From: Gandjariella thermophila
GTDB taxonomy: Bacteria; Actinomycetota; Actinomycetes; Mycobacteriales; Pseudonocardiaceae
Direction: 5' to 3'
DNA length: 64,000 nucleotides
NCBI RefSeq assembly: GCF_005405885.1
Contig: NZ_BJFL01000004.1
Coordinates: 1 to 64,000, forward strand
Below the pieces are notes generated by a model. That model had not been told where the DNA came from. It did no database searches and worked only from the letters and a program-made list of their open reading frames with translations. Shown piece after piece: positions 1 to 8,810 of the stretch. How positions within the stretch are numbered: the stretch's first letter is position 1; every line of letters starts with the position of its first letter. The translations under genes and the position numbers were made by a program.

Positions 1-408
1 CACAAGATGCACGGGATGAACCTGCAGGTGATCGCCTCGCCGGACGGCACGATCCTGTGGGTGTCCGGTGACCTGCCCGGCAGCACCCACGACACCGCCG
101 CGGCCCGAATCTGGAACATCCTCGCCGCCCTGCACGAGACCGGGCTGATCGCCTTGGGAGACAAGGGCTACCACGGCTACGACCCGACCGGACGCCACCT
201 GATCACGCCCTACAAGGGCCGCAACAAGCCCGAATCGCACAAGGACGCCAACCGCGCCCACGCCCGCCTGCGCGGACCCGGCGAACGCGCCAACGCCCAG
301 CTCAAGACCTGGCACATCCTGCGCAAACTCCGCTGCTGCCCCCGCCGCGCCGGCCGACTGGCCAAAGCCATCCACGTCCTACAGAACTACGAGATCACCG
401 CAGGATGA
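1..408 (+). CDS. IS5-like DDE transposase, C-terminal fragment (runs off left edge)
   Basis: The reading frame is open from the first base, so the start lies to the left of the window; the ATG at 7 is internal. The visible 135 residues look like the C-terminal half of a DDE_Tnp_4/IS5-type transposase: a catalytic-core stretch near 'SGDLPGSTHD', a 'LGDKGYHGY' segment, a conserved 'HARLRGPGERANAQLKTW' region with the likely last acidic residue (E), and a basic tail. It would cut and rejoin transposon ends. The downstream 230 bp is AT-rich, consistent with an insertion-sequence end nearby, but no inverted repeat can be paired because the left end is missing. Whether the element is intact cannot be judged from here. 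Confidence 0.8.
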   Translation, partial: HKMHGMNLQVIASPDGTILWVSGDLPGSTHDTAAARIWNILAALHETGLIALGDKGYHGYDPTGRHLITPYKGRNKPESHKDANRAHARLRGPGERANAQLKTWHILRKLRCCPRRAGRLAKAIHVLQNYEITAG

Positions 409-638
409 AAAAGGCTCAATGTAACCGCGACGAGCGGCCGACAAGCCGCCAAATGCAGCAAATCCATCACAGCTTTCAGACTAATGCAATCCTAGCCGTT
501 ACTGTCAGTTATCAAACGAGAAGGCGGTTTCATCCATTTGGCGAGCACGAACCAATGGTACTTGGCTATAATAAGACAGTACATCGCCTGCCATCAATAG
601 GCGGCAGAATGAAACGATTTTAAGATCCTAGGGAAGAA
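409..638. other. AT-rich intergenic stretch after transposase
   Basis: This stretch has no convincing gene. A 72-codon frame (405-623) exists but has no Shine-Dalgarno sequence and its composition does not look like an actinobacterial protein. The base composition is much more AT-rich than the rest of the window, which suggests acquired DNA around the insertion element. Confidence 0.5.
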
Positions 639-1100
639 ATGGGTTTGTTGCGACATCGACTCGCGCGTTGGGTGACCGTGGCTGTCGCGGTGGCGACGCT
701 CGTTGGTATCAACGTCACCATCAATAAGCACTCTTCGAAAAACGGATATACGGCCTTAGCCGGTCAGACAGCAGTGCGGCTGACAGCCTTCGGCTGGTGC
801 GACGGAATGGACCCGAATCGATTCTCCGATCCGGAAACCATCGATAGCGAACCTTTGCCCGATGGGGCCACCATCCAGCTCCGGTACAGCCGCAGCGCGC
901 AGTGCGCGTGGGGCAAAATTATTAATGGAAGGGCTCCGGACAAGGTCGGCATACACCGCCTTTCAGACGGAAAAGAGCTGTGGGCAAGCACGGGTGCTTA
1001 TCCAACGACGAACTACACCTACGCCCTCGATGACGCTGGCGTTCAATCGAAGGTTATCGGCTGCGATTCCTCAGGATGTACAGCCACACCACCATTCTGA
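639..1100 (+). CDS. DUF2690-like secreted/membrane-anchored small protein
   Basis: A protein of 153 residues with a basic N-terminus and one hydrophobic segment (about residues 11-27, 'VTVAVAVATLVGINVTI'), so it is exported or anchored. The body contains 'CDGMDP' and 'LRYSRSAQCAWGKI', the pattern of DUF2690 proteins, small extracytoplasmic actinobacterial proteins of unknown function. Four later cysteines could form disulphides. GGGAAG lies 2-7 bases before the ATG. The gene is more AT-rich than its neighbours and follows a transposase, so it may have been acquired. It ends just before a strong hairpin. The family call is from motif similarity; no function is known. Confidence 0.65.
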   Translation: MGLLRHRLARWVTVAVAVATLVGINVTINKHSSKNGYTALAGQTAVRLTAFGWCDGMDPNRFSDPETIDSEPLPDGATIQLRYSRSAQCAWGKIINGRAPDKVGIHRLSDGKELWASTGAYPTTNYTYALDDAGVQSKVIGCDSSGCTATPPF

Positions 1101-1127
1101 CGCGTCCCTAGCCCTGTGTTATCCCGT

Positions 1128-1174
1128 GCACTGAGCGCCGCCGCTCGCGCTAGCACCGGTGCGGCGCTCAGTGC
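1128..1174. terminator. Bidirectional hairpin terminator, 14-bp arms
   Basis: GCACTGAGCGCCGC (1128-1141) and its exact reverse complement (1161-1174) flank a 19-base loop. The hairpin lies between the convergent DUF2690-like gene and the Ser/Thr kinase; the right arm covers the last codons of the kinase. It can serve as a terminator in both directions. Confidence 0.8.
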
Positions 1175-2658
1175 GCGTCAGAGTCGATCATCAGCTGACC
1201 GCCCACACGGGTCACTCGCACTTCGCGATGCGTGGTTTGCGACGAACCGGAAGTGGAGATGTAGGTGACGTCCAGCGGCACCTGCAGGGAGCCGTCGGGA
1301 TTAGTCGTCACGCCTTGTGCGTGCTGAGCGTATGTCTGCTTGTACTGGCCCCAGTAAGCCTGGAACTGCTGCTGACTGCCGAATGCCGCCTGCGCATGCG
1401 GGGTCAACATTTGCCACTTGGCCTGGGTGTCCGCACTACTGTAATAGTTGATGACGAAGATACCCGCCGTGGTGTAGTCGATGGGTCCGCCCGGGCTTGG
1501 CGGGGTCAACTCACCCTGGTTCGTAGCAGGCGCGGACGTGGCAGGCGGCTGGGCCGGGGCGCTGGTGTGCTGGCTGGCACTCGGCGAGCCGGGGCCCTTG
1601 TGGCCGTTGCCGTTGATCAGGTTGGCGGCGAGGATGCCGAGGCCGGCCATGACGACGATGGCGACGGCCGCGATGATCGCGCGGCGCGGGCCGCGGCCAT
1701 CGGAGGCGCCGCCGAGCCGCGGCTCCCTGGGCGGCCGCCGCGGGGGCGCCTGCTGGGCGGCGGGGGCGGCCACCAGGGTGCCCGGGCGGTCCTCCACGGG
1801 TTGCGTGTTCAGCCGCGTCGGGTCCGGCCGCCGCTGGGCCGGAGCCGGGACGACCGGGGTACGCGGGGCGCCGGCCGGCGGCGTGCGCATCGGCGGCAGC
1901 GGCGCGCCGGCCGCGATCGCGCGGAGCGCCTCGCTGGCCTCCTTCATGTCCGGGCGCTCTCCCGGCTCCATCCGCATCAGCCGCATGAGCAGGGCGGTCA
2001 TCGGGCCGGCCTGGCGGGGCGGCTCGAACTCGCCGGCGGCGACCCGGTAGAGCAGCGCCAGCGCGTTCTGCGAGTCACCGAACGGCATCCGTCCCTCGAC
2101 CACGTGGTAGAGCGTCGCGCCGAGGGAGAACACGTCCGAGGCGGGCGAGGGGTCCTGGCCGCGAGCGACCTCGGGGGCCAGGTAGGCGGGCGTACCGGCG
2201 AGCATGCCGCTCTTGGTGACCGTGGAGTCGCCGACGGCCCGGGAGATGCCGAAGTCGGTGATCTTGGCGATACCGCTGTCGTTGACCAAGATGTTCGCCG
2301 GTTTGATGTCCCGGTGCACGATTCCGGCGGCGTGCGCGGCGGCCAGCGCGGAGGCCACCTGGCGGCCGATCGCGGCCGCCTCCTGCACGGGCAGCGCGCC
2401 GCGCTCGTGCAGCAGCCTGGACAGGCTGCGGGACTCGAGGTACTCCATCACCAGGCACGGGTCACCGTCGTGCTCGGCGACGTCGAAGACGGCGATCGCG
2501 TTGGGGTGCTGCAGCCGGGCGGCGATGCGGGCCTCGCGCATCGCGCGCCGCCGGGCGTCCTCGGTCTCGTCGGCGCCCAGGCCGGGCTGCAGCAGGAGCT
2601 GCTTGATGGCGACCATGCGTTCGAGGCGTTCGTCCTGCGCCTGCCAGACGACGCCCAT
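1168..2658 (-). CDS. Membrane Ser/Thr protein kinase (PknB type)
   Basis: Hanks-type kinase. From Met-1 at 2658 the catalytic Lys is in 'VAIKQ', the catalytic loop is 'VHRDIKPANILVND', the Mg-binding motif is 'DFGISRA' and the activation segment ends with 'GTPAYLAPEVARG'. A Pro-rich linker, one transmembrane helix ('IIAAVAIVVMAGLGILAANLI') and an extracellular domain of about 140 residues follow; the latter probably senses an external signal. The Gly-rich loop (IGSGSMG) is cut by this Met: the same frame continues upstream to about 2721 and encodes the usual kinase N-terminus ('DKGHVIAGHYRLVERIGSGS') but contains no ATG, GTG or TTG. The true start is probably ATC at 2721, or the former start codon is mutated. 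Divergent from glnX. Confidence 0.9.
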   Translation of the reverse strand: MGVVWQAQDERLERMVAIKQLLLQPGLGADETEDARRRAMREARIAARLQHPNAIAVFDVAEHDGDPCLVMEYLESRSLSRLLHERGALPVQEAAAIGRQVASALAAAHAAGIVHRDIKPANILVNDSGIAKITDFGISRAVGDSTVTKSGMLAGTPAYLAPEVARGQDPSPASDVFSLGATLYHVVEGRMPFGDSQNALALLYRVAAGEFEPPRQAGPMTALLMRLMRMEPGERPDMKEASEALRAIAAGAPLPPMRTPPAGAPRTPVVPAPAQRRPDPTRLNTQPVEDRPGTLVAAPAAQQAPPRRPPREPRLGGASDGRGPRRAIIAAVAIVVMAGLGILAANLINGNGHKGPGSPSASQHTSAPAQPPATSAPATNQGELTPPSPGGPIDYTTAGIFVINYYSSADTQAKWQMLTPHAQAAFGSQQQFQAYWGQYKQTYAQHAQGVTTNPDGSLQVPLDVTYISTSGSSQTTHREVRVTRVGGQLMIDSDAH

Positions 2659-3004
2659 CGACCCGCTGCCGATGCGCTCGACTAACCGGTAGTGCCCGGC
2701 AATGACGTGACCCTTGTCGATGACCGGTCACTCCCTCTACGCACCCGGCTCCGCCACGGAGCCGACCTGACACGAACCCGCGTACAGGCTATCCGGTGCC
2801 GCTGGTCGCGCTGCGCGCACCGCAGGGGTGCGTCCCGGCCGTGCCGCCCTCCTGCGGCGCCACGCAGCGCTGGTACGACGCCGGTGACGCTGTTACGCTC
2901 CCCGCGTCACGCCCGGCCTGGGGGGTGGTGCGTACGACGGTGCCGAGCACACGCGGCACTGGCCCGACCGGCTGGTGCCCGGTTGGTGGACGGATCCGGC
3001 GGCC

Positions 3005-4345
3005 ATGACGATCGCCGCCCCGCGCACCGTACCCACGGTTCCCACCGCTGGGCGGGACCGCTGGCGTGCGCGGGTCGGGCTGCTGCGCAGCACGCCCGGC
3101 CTGCTGGGCCTGGCCGCCGCGGCGCTGGCCGGGTTGATCCTGGCCTTCGGCGTGTCGGCGGCCATGGCGGGACAGGATCAGCGCGCCTCGCTGGACGGGC
3201 TGGCCTCCAGCAGCCAGTCACTCGGCGCGGCCGCCCAGCAGATCTACCGTTCGCTTTCCGACGCCGACGCGGCCGCGGCCAGCGCGTTCCTCGCCGGCGG
3301 TCTGGAGCCCGCCCCGGTGCGCGACCGCTACCGGGCCGACATCGCCGCCGCCGAGGTGGCGCTCGCCACCGCCAACCAGCGGTCGGCCGGCGAGGCGGCG
3401 CTGACCAGCCCGCTGCGCACGCTGTACACCGAACTTCCGGTCTACACCGGGCTGGTGGAGCGGGCCCGCGTGGACAACCGGCAGGGCCTGCCGGTGGGCG
3501 CGGCGTACCTGCGGGAGGCGTCCGGGCTGCTGCGCACCCGGCTGCTGCCGGCCGCCCAGGACGTCTACTCCGCCGAGTCGGCGCGGGTCGCCGTGATGGA
3601 GCGGCGGGCGGCCGCGTTCCCCATGCCGGCCGCGCTGGTCGGCCTGCTGACGCTGGTCGCCCTGGTCGTCGCCCAGGTGTACCTGGCGCGGCGCACCAAC
3701 CGGGTGCTCAGCCTCGGCCTGCTGGCCGCGTCCTGCGCGGTGGTCGCCTCGCTGGCCTGGACGGCGTTCGCCGCGACCACGGTGTCCGGGCACGTGGCGG
3801 CCAGCCGGGGCGGTGGCTCCGCGCTGGTCGACACGCTCGCGCGGGCCAGGATCGCGGCGCTGGAGGCGCGCGGCGACGAGACCCTGGCCCTGGTCGCGCA
3901 CGGCGAGGCGCAGAGCTACGAGCAGCACTTCGCCGGGATCGTCGGCACGCTGGTCGGCGCCGAAGGGGCGGGTGGGGTGCTGGACCAGGTGCGTACCCAG
4001 GTTGACGACCCACGGGTCCGCGCCCCGGCGGGCGAGGCGTTCGGAGACAGCAAGGTGTGGGTGTCCGCGCATGAGCGGGTGCGCGCGCTGTACGCCGCGG
4101 GCCGGTACAACGACGCCGTGCAGGCGGCGATCGGCCCGGACGAGACCAGCAGCGGCACCGCGTTCGGGCGGGTGGACGGCGACCTGGACCGCGCGATCCG
4201 GGCCGCCGCCGCCGGCTTCGACCGGGAGGTGACCACGGCGAAGCGGGTGCTGGACCCGGTGCCGGCCGGGTTGGCGCTGCTCACCGTGCTCGCCGTGGGC
4301 GGAACGGCGTTCGCCGGATGGCAGCGGATGCGGGAGTACTGGTGA
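3005..4345 (+). CDS. glnX: GlnX-like membrane sensor protein of the GlnH/PknG pathway
   Basis: First gene of a three-gene operon. The protein of about 446 residues has an N-terminal transmembrane helix ('GLLGLAAAALAGLILAFGVSAAMAG'), a helical extracellular domain, a central hydrophobic pair ('ALVGLLTLVALVVAQVYLA' and 'SLGLLAASCAVVASLAWTAFA'), a second helical domain and a C-terminal helix near 420-437. This matches mycobacterial GlnX, which links the binding protein GlnH to the cytosolic kinase PknG. An upstream GTG at 2975 is possible; ATG 3005 is chosen because the first residues of the longer form look non-coding. The stop overlaps the GTG of glnH (GTGA). The role is from family knowledge, not shown here. 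Confidence 0.8.
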   Translation: MTIAAPRTVPTVPTAGRDRWRARVGLLRSTPGLLGLAAAALAGLILAFGVSAAMAGQDQRASLDGLASSSQSLGAAAQQIYRSLSDADAAAASAFLAGGLEPAPVRDRYRADIAAAEVALATANQRSAGEAALTSPLRTLYTELPVYTGLVERARVDNRQGLPVGAAYLREASGLLRTRLLPAAQDVYSAESARVAVMERRAAAFPMPAALVGLLTLVALVVAQVYLARRTNRVLSLGLLAASCAVVASLAWTAFAATTVSGHVAASRGGGSALVDTLARARIAALEARGDETLALVAHGEAQSYEQHFAGIVGTLVGAEGAGGVLDQVRTQVDDPRVRAPAGEAFGDSKVWVSAHERVRALYAAGRYNDAVQAAIGPDETSSGTAFGRVDGDLDRAIRAAAAGFDREVTTAKRVLDPVPAGLALLTVLAVGGTAFAGWQRMREYW

Positions 4346-5343
4346 ACCGGCGGGCACGGCTTGCGCTGGCCGCGGCGGCGCTGGCCGCGATGGCGGTGTC
4401 CGGGTGTGCCGGGCAGCCACCGGCGGACGGTGGTGGCGGCGGCGCCGACGTGCCGGTGTCCGCGGCTGAACCGGCGCCGCTGGGCGTGACCACCGTGCCC
4501 GCGGAACCGCCCGAGCCCCCCACCCAGGCGGCGGCCTGCGATCCCACCGCGAGCCTGCGGCCGACCGGTCCACTCCCGCCATCGGGTCAGATGCCGCCCG
4601 GGTCCACCATGGAGCGCATCCTGCAGCGCGGCCGGCTGATCGTCGGGGTGGACCAGAGCAGCTACCTCTTCGGCTTCCGCGACCCCTTCACCGGCGCCAT
4701 CCAGGGCTTCGACATCGACGTGATACGGCAGGTCGCCCAGGCCATCTTCGGGGACCCGAACCGGGTGCAGTACGTGGTGGTCAGCTCCGCCGACCGGGTG
4801 CCGGTGCTGCAACGCGGCGACGTGGACCTGGTGGCCAGCACGTTGACCATCACCTGCGACCGGGCGCGCGCGGTCGACTTCTCCACCGTCTACTACGACG
4901 CCGGCCAGCGGATCCTGGTGCGCCGCGACTCCGGGTTCCGCGGCCTCGACGACCTGCACGGCCGGCCGGTGTGCGCGGCCAAGGGCTCGACGTCGATCCA
5001 CCACGTGGCCCAGGCTGCGTCCCATCCGGTCGTGGTGGGGGTGGACGACTGGGGAGACTGCCTGGTCATGCTCCAGCAGGGCCAGGTGGACGCCATCTCC
5101 ACCGACGACGCCGTGCTGGCCGGCATGGTGGCGCAGGATCCGTATACCGTGGTGGTTGGCCCGCGGTTCACCGACGAGCCGTACGGGGTCGGCGTTCCGA
5201 AGGGCGCCGAAGACATGGTCCGCTTCGTCAACGCCGTGCTGGACCGGATGCGCGCCGACGGCGGGTGGCAGGCCAGTTACCAGCACTGGCTCGGCGCCGC
5301 CCTGGGCCCCGCGCAACCGCCACCGGCGAGGTACCGGGACTAG
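4342..5343 (+). CDS. glnH: GlnH-like glutamate/aspartate-binding lipoprotein
   Basis: Solute-binding protein family 3. The GTG at 4342 overlaps the glnX stop and gives a clean lipoprotein signal: 'RRARLALAAAALAAMAVSGC', with Cys as the lipidated residue. A Pro/Gly-rich linker is followed by the periplasmic-binding fold with 'LIVGVDQSSYLFGFRDP', 'GFDIDVIRQVAQAIFG' and 'STLTITCDRARAVDFSTVYYDAGQRILV'. In mycobacteria GlnH binds Glu/Asp and signals through GlnX to PknG instead of feeding a transporter; no permease or ATPase is present here either. About 333 residues. The stop is two bases before the pknG start. Confidence 0.85.
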   Translation: MNRRARLALAAAALAAMAVSGCAGQPPADGGGGGADVPVSAAEPAPLGVTTVPAEPPEPPTQAAACDPTASLRPTGPLPPSGQMPPGSTMERILQRGRLIVGVDQSSYLFGFRDPFTGAIQGFDIDVIRQVAQAIFGDPNRVQYVVVSSADRVPVLQRGDVDLVASTLTITCDRARAVDFSTVYYDAGQRILVRRDSGFRGLDDLHGRPVCAAKGSTSIHHVAQAASHPVVVGVDDWGDCLVMLQQGQVDAISTDDAVLAGMVAQDPYTVVVGPRFTDEPYGVGVPKGAEDMVRFVNAVLDRMRADGGWQASYQHWLGAALGPAQPPPARYRD

Positions 5344-5345
5344 CC

Positions 5346-7568
5346 GTGAAGTCCCCCAGACGTCCGCCCGCGACGCCGCCGCAGACCCAGGCGGCAGCGG
5401 CCCGCGTGCCCGCCGAGGACACGGCGGCGGCCGAACACACCGCGGCCGCGCCCGAGCCGACCGCCTCGGCCGAGGATTCCTGGCGAGCCGCGCCGCCGGA
5501 TTCCGGCCGGCCGCGTTACTCCTCGGGCCGCACGTCCCGGCGCACCCGGATGGGTGCCGGCCTGGTCGAGGTGCCCCGGGTGCCCTACCGCGACCCGGCC
5601 ACCGCGGTGCTGGCCGATCCGCGGGTGCCGGAATCGAAGCGGGTCTGCGGCCGGTGCCACGAGCCGGTCGGGCGCAGCGCGAGCGGCCGGGAGGGCGAAC
5701 CCGAGGGTGTCTGCCCGCGCTGCGGGTCGGCGTTCTCGTTCCGGCCCCGGCTGGCCCCCGGCGAACTGGTGGCCGGGCAGTACGAGGTGCTGGGCTGCCT
5801 CGCGCACGGCGGCTACGGGTGGATCTACCTGGCCAGGGACCACAACGTCAGCGACCGGTGGGTGGTGCTCAAGGGGTTGCTGGACGCCAACGACCCGGAC
5901 GCGATGACCGCGGCGCTGGCCGAGCGGCGGTTCCTCGCCGAGGTCGAGCACCCGAACATCGTGCGCATCTACAACTTTGTGCAGCACGCCGACCAGGCCA
6001 GCGGCACCACCACCGGCTACATCGTGATGGAGTACGTCGGCGGCGAGTCCATCCGCGACCTGCGCTGCCCGCCCGACGGGCGGGGCGCGCCGCTGCCCCT
6101 GGAACAGGCCATCGCCTACGTGCTGGAGGTGCTGCCCGCCCTGGGCTACCTGCACGACCTGGGCCTGCTGTACTGCGACTTCAAGCCGGACAACGTGATC
6201 CAGACCGACGAGGCGGTGAAGCTGATCGACATGGGCGCGGTGCGGCGGATGGACGACCACCACAGCCCGGTGTACGGCACGATCGGCTACCAGGCGCCCG
6301 AGGTGCCCCGCAAGGGTCCGTCGGTCAGCTCGGACCTCTACACCGTCGGGCGCACCCTCGCCGTGCTGACCTTCGACTTCGACGGCTACACCGGCCGGTT
6401 CGCCGACCGGCTGCCGGCCCGGTCCGACGTGCCGGTGCTCACCCGCTTCGAGTCGTTCGACCGGCTGCTGCGCCGCGCCACGCATGCCGACCCGGCGCGG
6501 CGGTTCCACTCCGCGGAGGAGATGGCCGACCAGCTCACCGGGGTGCTGCGCGAGGTGCTGGCGATCGAGGACGGCCAGCCCCGGCCGGCTCCGTCCACCG
6601 CGTTCAGCCCGGAGCGGCGGGTTTTCGGCGTGGACGCCGAGGCAGCCGCGGACGCCGGTCCCGACCCGGCCGTGGTGGCCGCCGCCCTGCCGGTGCCGCA
6701 GGTCGACCCTGCCGACCCGGCGGCCGGCTGGCTGGCCACCGCGGCCACCGCGGACTCCGCCGAGCTGGTCGAGGCGCTGCGCACCGCTCCCCTGGTCACC
6801 GTCGAGGTGCGGCTGCGCCTGGTGCGGGCGCTGATCGAACGCGGCGAGGCGCCCACGGCGCTGGTCGAACTGGACGACATGGCGGTCACCGAGCCGGCGG
6901 ACTGGCGGCTCGCGTGGTACCGCGGAGTGGCCGAGCTTGCCGCCGGCCGGCCCGCCGCGGCGAGGGACTGCTTCGAGAGGGTGTACGACCTGCGGCCGGG
7001 CGAGCCCGCGGTGAAACTCGCACTTGCCGCCTCCGCCGAGTGCGCGGGTGACAACACCACCGCGTGCACCTACTTCGACCGGGTCTGGCGGACCGACCAC
7101 AACTACGTCAGCGCGGCGTTCGGGCTGGCCAGGTCGCTGCGCCGGGTCGAGGACCGGGCGGGCGCCGTGGAGGTGCTGCGCGGCGTGCCGGACACCTCAC
7201 GGCACCACGTGGCCGCCCAGGTCGCGGCCATCCGGGCGAGGACGGTGGGCCGCGACCCGGCCGAGCTGTCCGCGGACGAACTGGCGGAGACCTGCGGGTG
7301 GCTGCAGCAACTCGACCTCGACCACGGGCAGCAGGCGCGGCTGGCCGTGGAGGTGCTCACCGCGGCGCTGAACTGGGTGCACGCCGGCCGCCCCGGCGAC
7401 GTCGACGGGGAATCCGAAGCGCTGCTCGGCTGCCGGCTCACCGAGCGCGACCTGCGCCTCGGGCTGGAACGCGGCTACCGCGCCCTGGCCCGGCACGCGG
7501 AAACCCCCGAGGAGCGAATCGCCCTGGTCGACCGGGCCAACGCGGTCCGCCCGCGTACCTGGTTCTGA
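5346..7568 (+). CDS. pknG: Ser/Thr protein kinase PknG (rubredoxin-kinase-TPR)
   Basis: The 740-residue protein has the PknG layout. The N-terminal flexible region contains Thr-rich sites. A rubredoxin-like metal site follows ('VCGRCHEP' and 'VCPRCGSAF'; two CxxC pairs). The kinase domain has 'VVLKGLLD' (catalytic Lys), the unusual catalytic loop 'YCDFKPDNVIQ' in place of HRD, 'LIDMGAVRR' in place of DFG, and 'GTIGYQAPE'. A C-terminal TPR-like helical domain completes it. PknG phosphorylates the FHA protein GarA to control 2-oxoglutarate flux. GTG 5346 is used because it lies two bases after the glnH stop; the frame stays open further upstream inside glnH. It has no transmembrane helix, so it is soluble. 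The three genes form one signalling unit. Confidence 0.95.
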   Translation: MKSPRRPPATPPQTQAAAARVPAEDTAAAEHTAAAPEPTASAEDSWRAAPPDSGRPRYSSGRTSRRTRMGAGLVEVPRVPYRDPATAVLADPRVPESKRVCGRCHEPVGRSASGREGEPEGVCPRCGSAFSFRPRLAPGELVAGQYEVLGCLAHGGYGWIYLARDHNVSDRWVVLKGLLDANDPDAMTAALAERRFLAEVEHPNIVRIYNFVQHADQASGTTTGYIVMEYVGGESIRDLRCPPDGRGAPLPLEQAIAYVLEVLPALGYLHDLGLLYCDFKPDNVIQTDEAVKLIDMGAVRRMDDHHSPVYGTIGYQAPEVPRKGPSVSSDLYTVGRTLAVLTFDFDGYTGRFADRLPARSDVPVLTRFESFDRLLRRATHADPARRFHSAEEMADQLTGVLREVLAIEDGQPRPAPSTAFSPERRVFGVDAEAAADAGPDPAVVAAALPVPQVDPADPAAGWLATAATADSAELVEALRTAPLVTVEVRLRLVRALIERGEAPTALVELDDMAVTEPADWRLAWYRGVAELAAGRPAAARDCFERVYDLRPGEPAVKLALAASAECAGDNTTACTYFDRVWRTDHNYVSAAFGLARSLRRVEDRAGAVEVLRGVPDTSRHHVAAQVAAIRARTVGRDPAELSADELAETCGWLQQLDLDHGQQARLAVEVLTAALNWVHAGRPGDVDGESEALLGCRLTERDLRLGLERGYRALARHAETPEERIALVDRANAVRPRTWF

Positions 7569-7823
7569 ACCGCACCGGCCACCGTGTGCCGCCGGGCGGC
7601 AACGCCGCGTCCGGCGGGGGAATCGGGCCGGCTGCTGCCGCGCCGGGCCGAACGGCCCAGCCCGGCGAGGCCGTTCGTCGGCACTCCGTGCATGCCTTCG
7701 GCCCTGAATCGGCCGCTGCGGGCCGAGGTCTCCTACAGGCGCAGGTCTGCTACGTGCACGCGGCGGGGCAGCCCGTGGCTGACTTCACGGCGCGTGGCTG
7801 TCCGCGGGGGGAGGGCGTGGACG

Positions 7824-8198
7824 ATGCCGTTGACAAGTCGGCGAAACGCTCGGCGTATCTGGCCGCGGCTGCTCTGCGCGGCGGGACTGGCCGCGGGCCT
7901 CGCGCTGACGCCCGTGACGGCGTCTCCGGCGGCGACCACCAGCCTGCGGCTGCAGCCGGAGTTCGGGCCGCCGACCACGCAGGTGGATCTCTTCGGCCGT
8001 GGCTTCTGGGCCCACGAGGACATCGAGGTGACCGTCGGCATGTCCATCCGGGCGAGGGCGTGGACCGACGACCGCGGCGAGTTCTTCACCACGCTCAATG
8101 TGCCGGGTGACACCAGCGCCGGCAGGGCCAGGGTCACCGCCACCGGCCAGAGCAGCAGGCTTACCGCCACCGCGACGTTCACCGTCCGAAACCCGTGA
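7824..8198 (+). CDS. Small secreted Ig-like-fold protein, function unknown
   Basis: About 124 residues from ATG 7824, preceded by a purine-rich GGGGGAGGG. A basic N-terminus ('MPLTSRRNARR'), a hydrophobic core ('LLCAAGLAAGLALTP') and an 'ASPAA' cleavage region make a typical signal peptide. The remaining 85 residues alternate beta-like strands ('TTQVDLFGRGFWAHEDIEVTVG', 'GEFFTTLNVPGD', 'RLTATATFTVRNP') and resemble an IPT/TIG or bacterial Ig-like domain. The open frame extends upstream to 7584 but that part reads as non-coding. It stands alone between pknG and a convergent gene. I recognise no specific family. Confidence 0.6.
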   Translation: MPLTSRRNARRIWPRLLCAAGLAAGLALTPVTASPAATTSLRLQPEFGPPTTQVDLFGRGFWAHEDIEVTVGMSIRARAWTDDRGEFFTTLNVPGDTSAGRARVTATGQSSRLTATATFTVRNP

Positions 8199-8225
8199 GG
8201 TCGCCGGGCGGTCCGCGGCGGGCGG

Positions 8226-8663
8226 TCAACCGTCGCCCGGCGCCTGCCTTTGCTGGGCCGCGAGCCAGGCCGCTCGCCGTGCGCGGGAAGCTCGGGAGAG
8301 CCAGGCGTCCTCGATGACTTCAACCAGTTCCTGACAGCTGAGGTCGCCGATCCGGCTGGCCCGCACCAGCACCGAGGGGTGACCGTTGAAGTGCGGGGTG
8401 GTGAAGAACGGCGATTCGGGATCCTGAACCAGTGCCTGTTTGTCCGCTTCGGACGGTACCCAGATCACGATGACGTCCCGGTAGCGCTCCCCCGTCTCGG
8501 GATCGACCGCGTCCGGGCGCGGGTTCCGAAAGAACACGAACGACCTGCCGCCGACCTGGTAGATCGGGTTGCCACCGGTCCCGCGTTCGACCGTGACGTG
8601 GGGCATCCGCAACGCGAGTTCGTGCACGTCCTCGACCCGCGCCCGGCGCGGCGGAGCGGCCAT
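8226..8663 (-). CDS. MmcQ/YjbR family protein
   Basis: A protein of 145 residues fitting the MmcQ/YjbR (CyaY-like fold) family: an N-terminal helix 'VEDVHELALRMPHVTVERG', then 'YQVGGRSFVFF', 'VIVIWVPSEADKQALVQD', 'FFTTPHFNGHPSVLVRASRI' and 'LVEVIEDAWLSRAS'. Members are common, small and cytosolic; proposed DNA binding is not firmly established. It stands alone, convergent with the secreted-protein gene. Confidence 0.85.
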   Translation of the reverse strand: MAAPPRRARVEDVHELALRMPHVTVERGTGGNPIYQVGGRSFVFFRNPRPDAVDPETGERYRDVIVIWVPSEADKQALVQDPESPFFTTPHFNGHPSVLVRASRIGDLSCQELVEVIEDAWLSRASRARRAAWLAAQQRQAPGDG

Positions 8664-8810
8664 GGCCAGGCAGCCTACGTGCCCTGGCCGCCGGCCGGTA
8701 GCGCCCGGCTCAGCCCAGCCGCTCGGTCAGGTGGACGGTGACGCGGTCGCCCGGCTTCTTGCCGATCGCGGCGAGCACGGCCGGAAAGGTTCTCGGGACG
8801 TCCCGCGTCG

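Noticed and set aside
405-623. 72-codon plus-strand frame after the transposase
   Set aside because: It has no ribosome-binding site and no recognisable pattern, and lies in the AT-rich insertion-sequence flank; random open frames are expected there.
1159-2685. 508-codon plus-strand frame opposite the Ser/Thr kinase
   Set aside because: It is an antisense shadow of the kinase, rich in Arg/Gly with no domain pattern; high GC leaves such frames open.
7569-7823. N-terminal extension of the secreted protein (frame open from 7584)
   Set aside because: The extension reads as Arg/Pro-rich non-coding sequence, and ATG 7824 with a signal peptide and ribosome-binding site is a better start.
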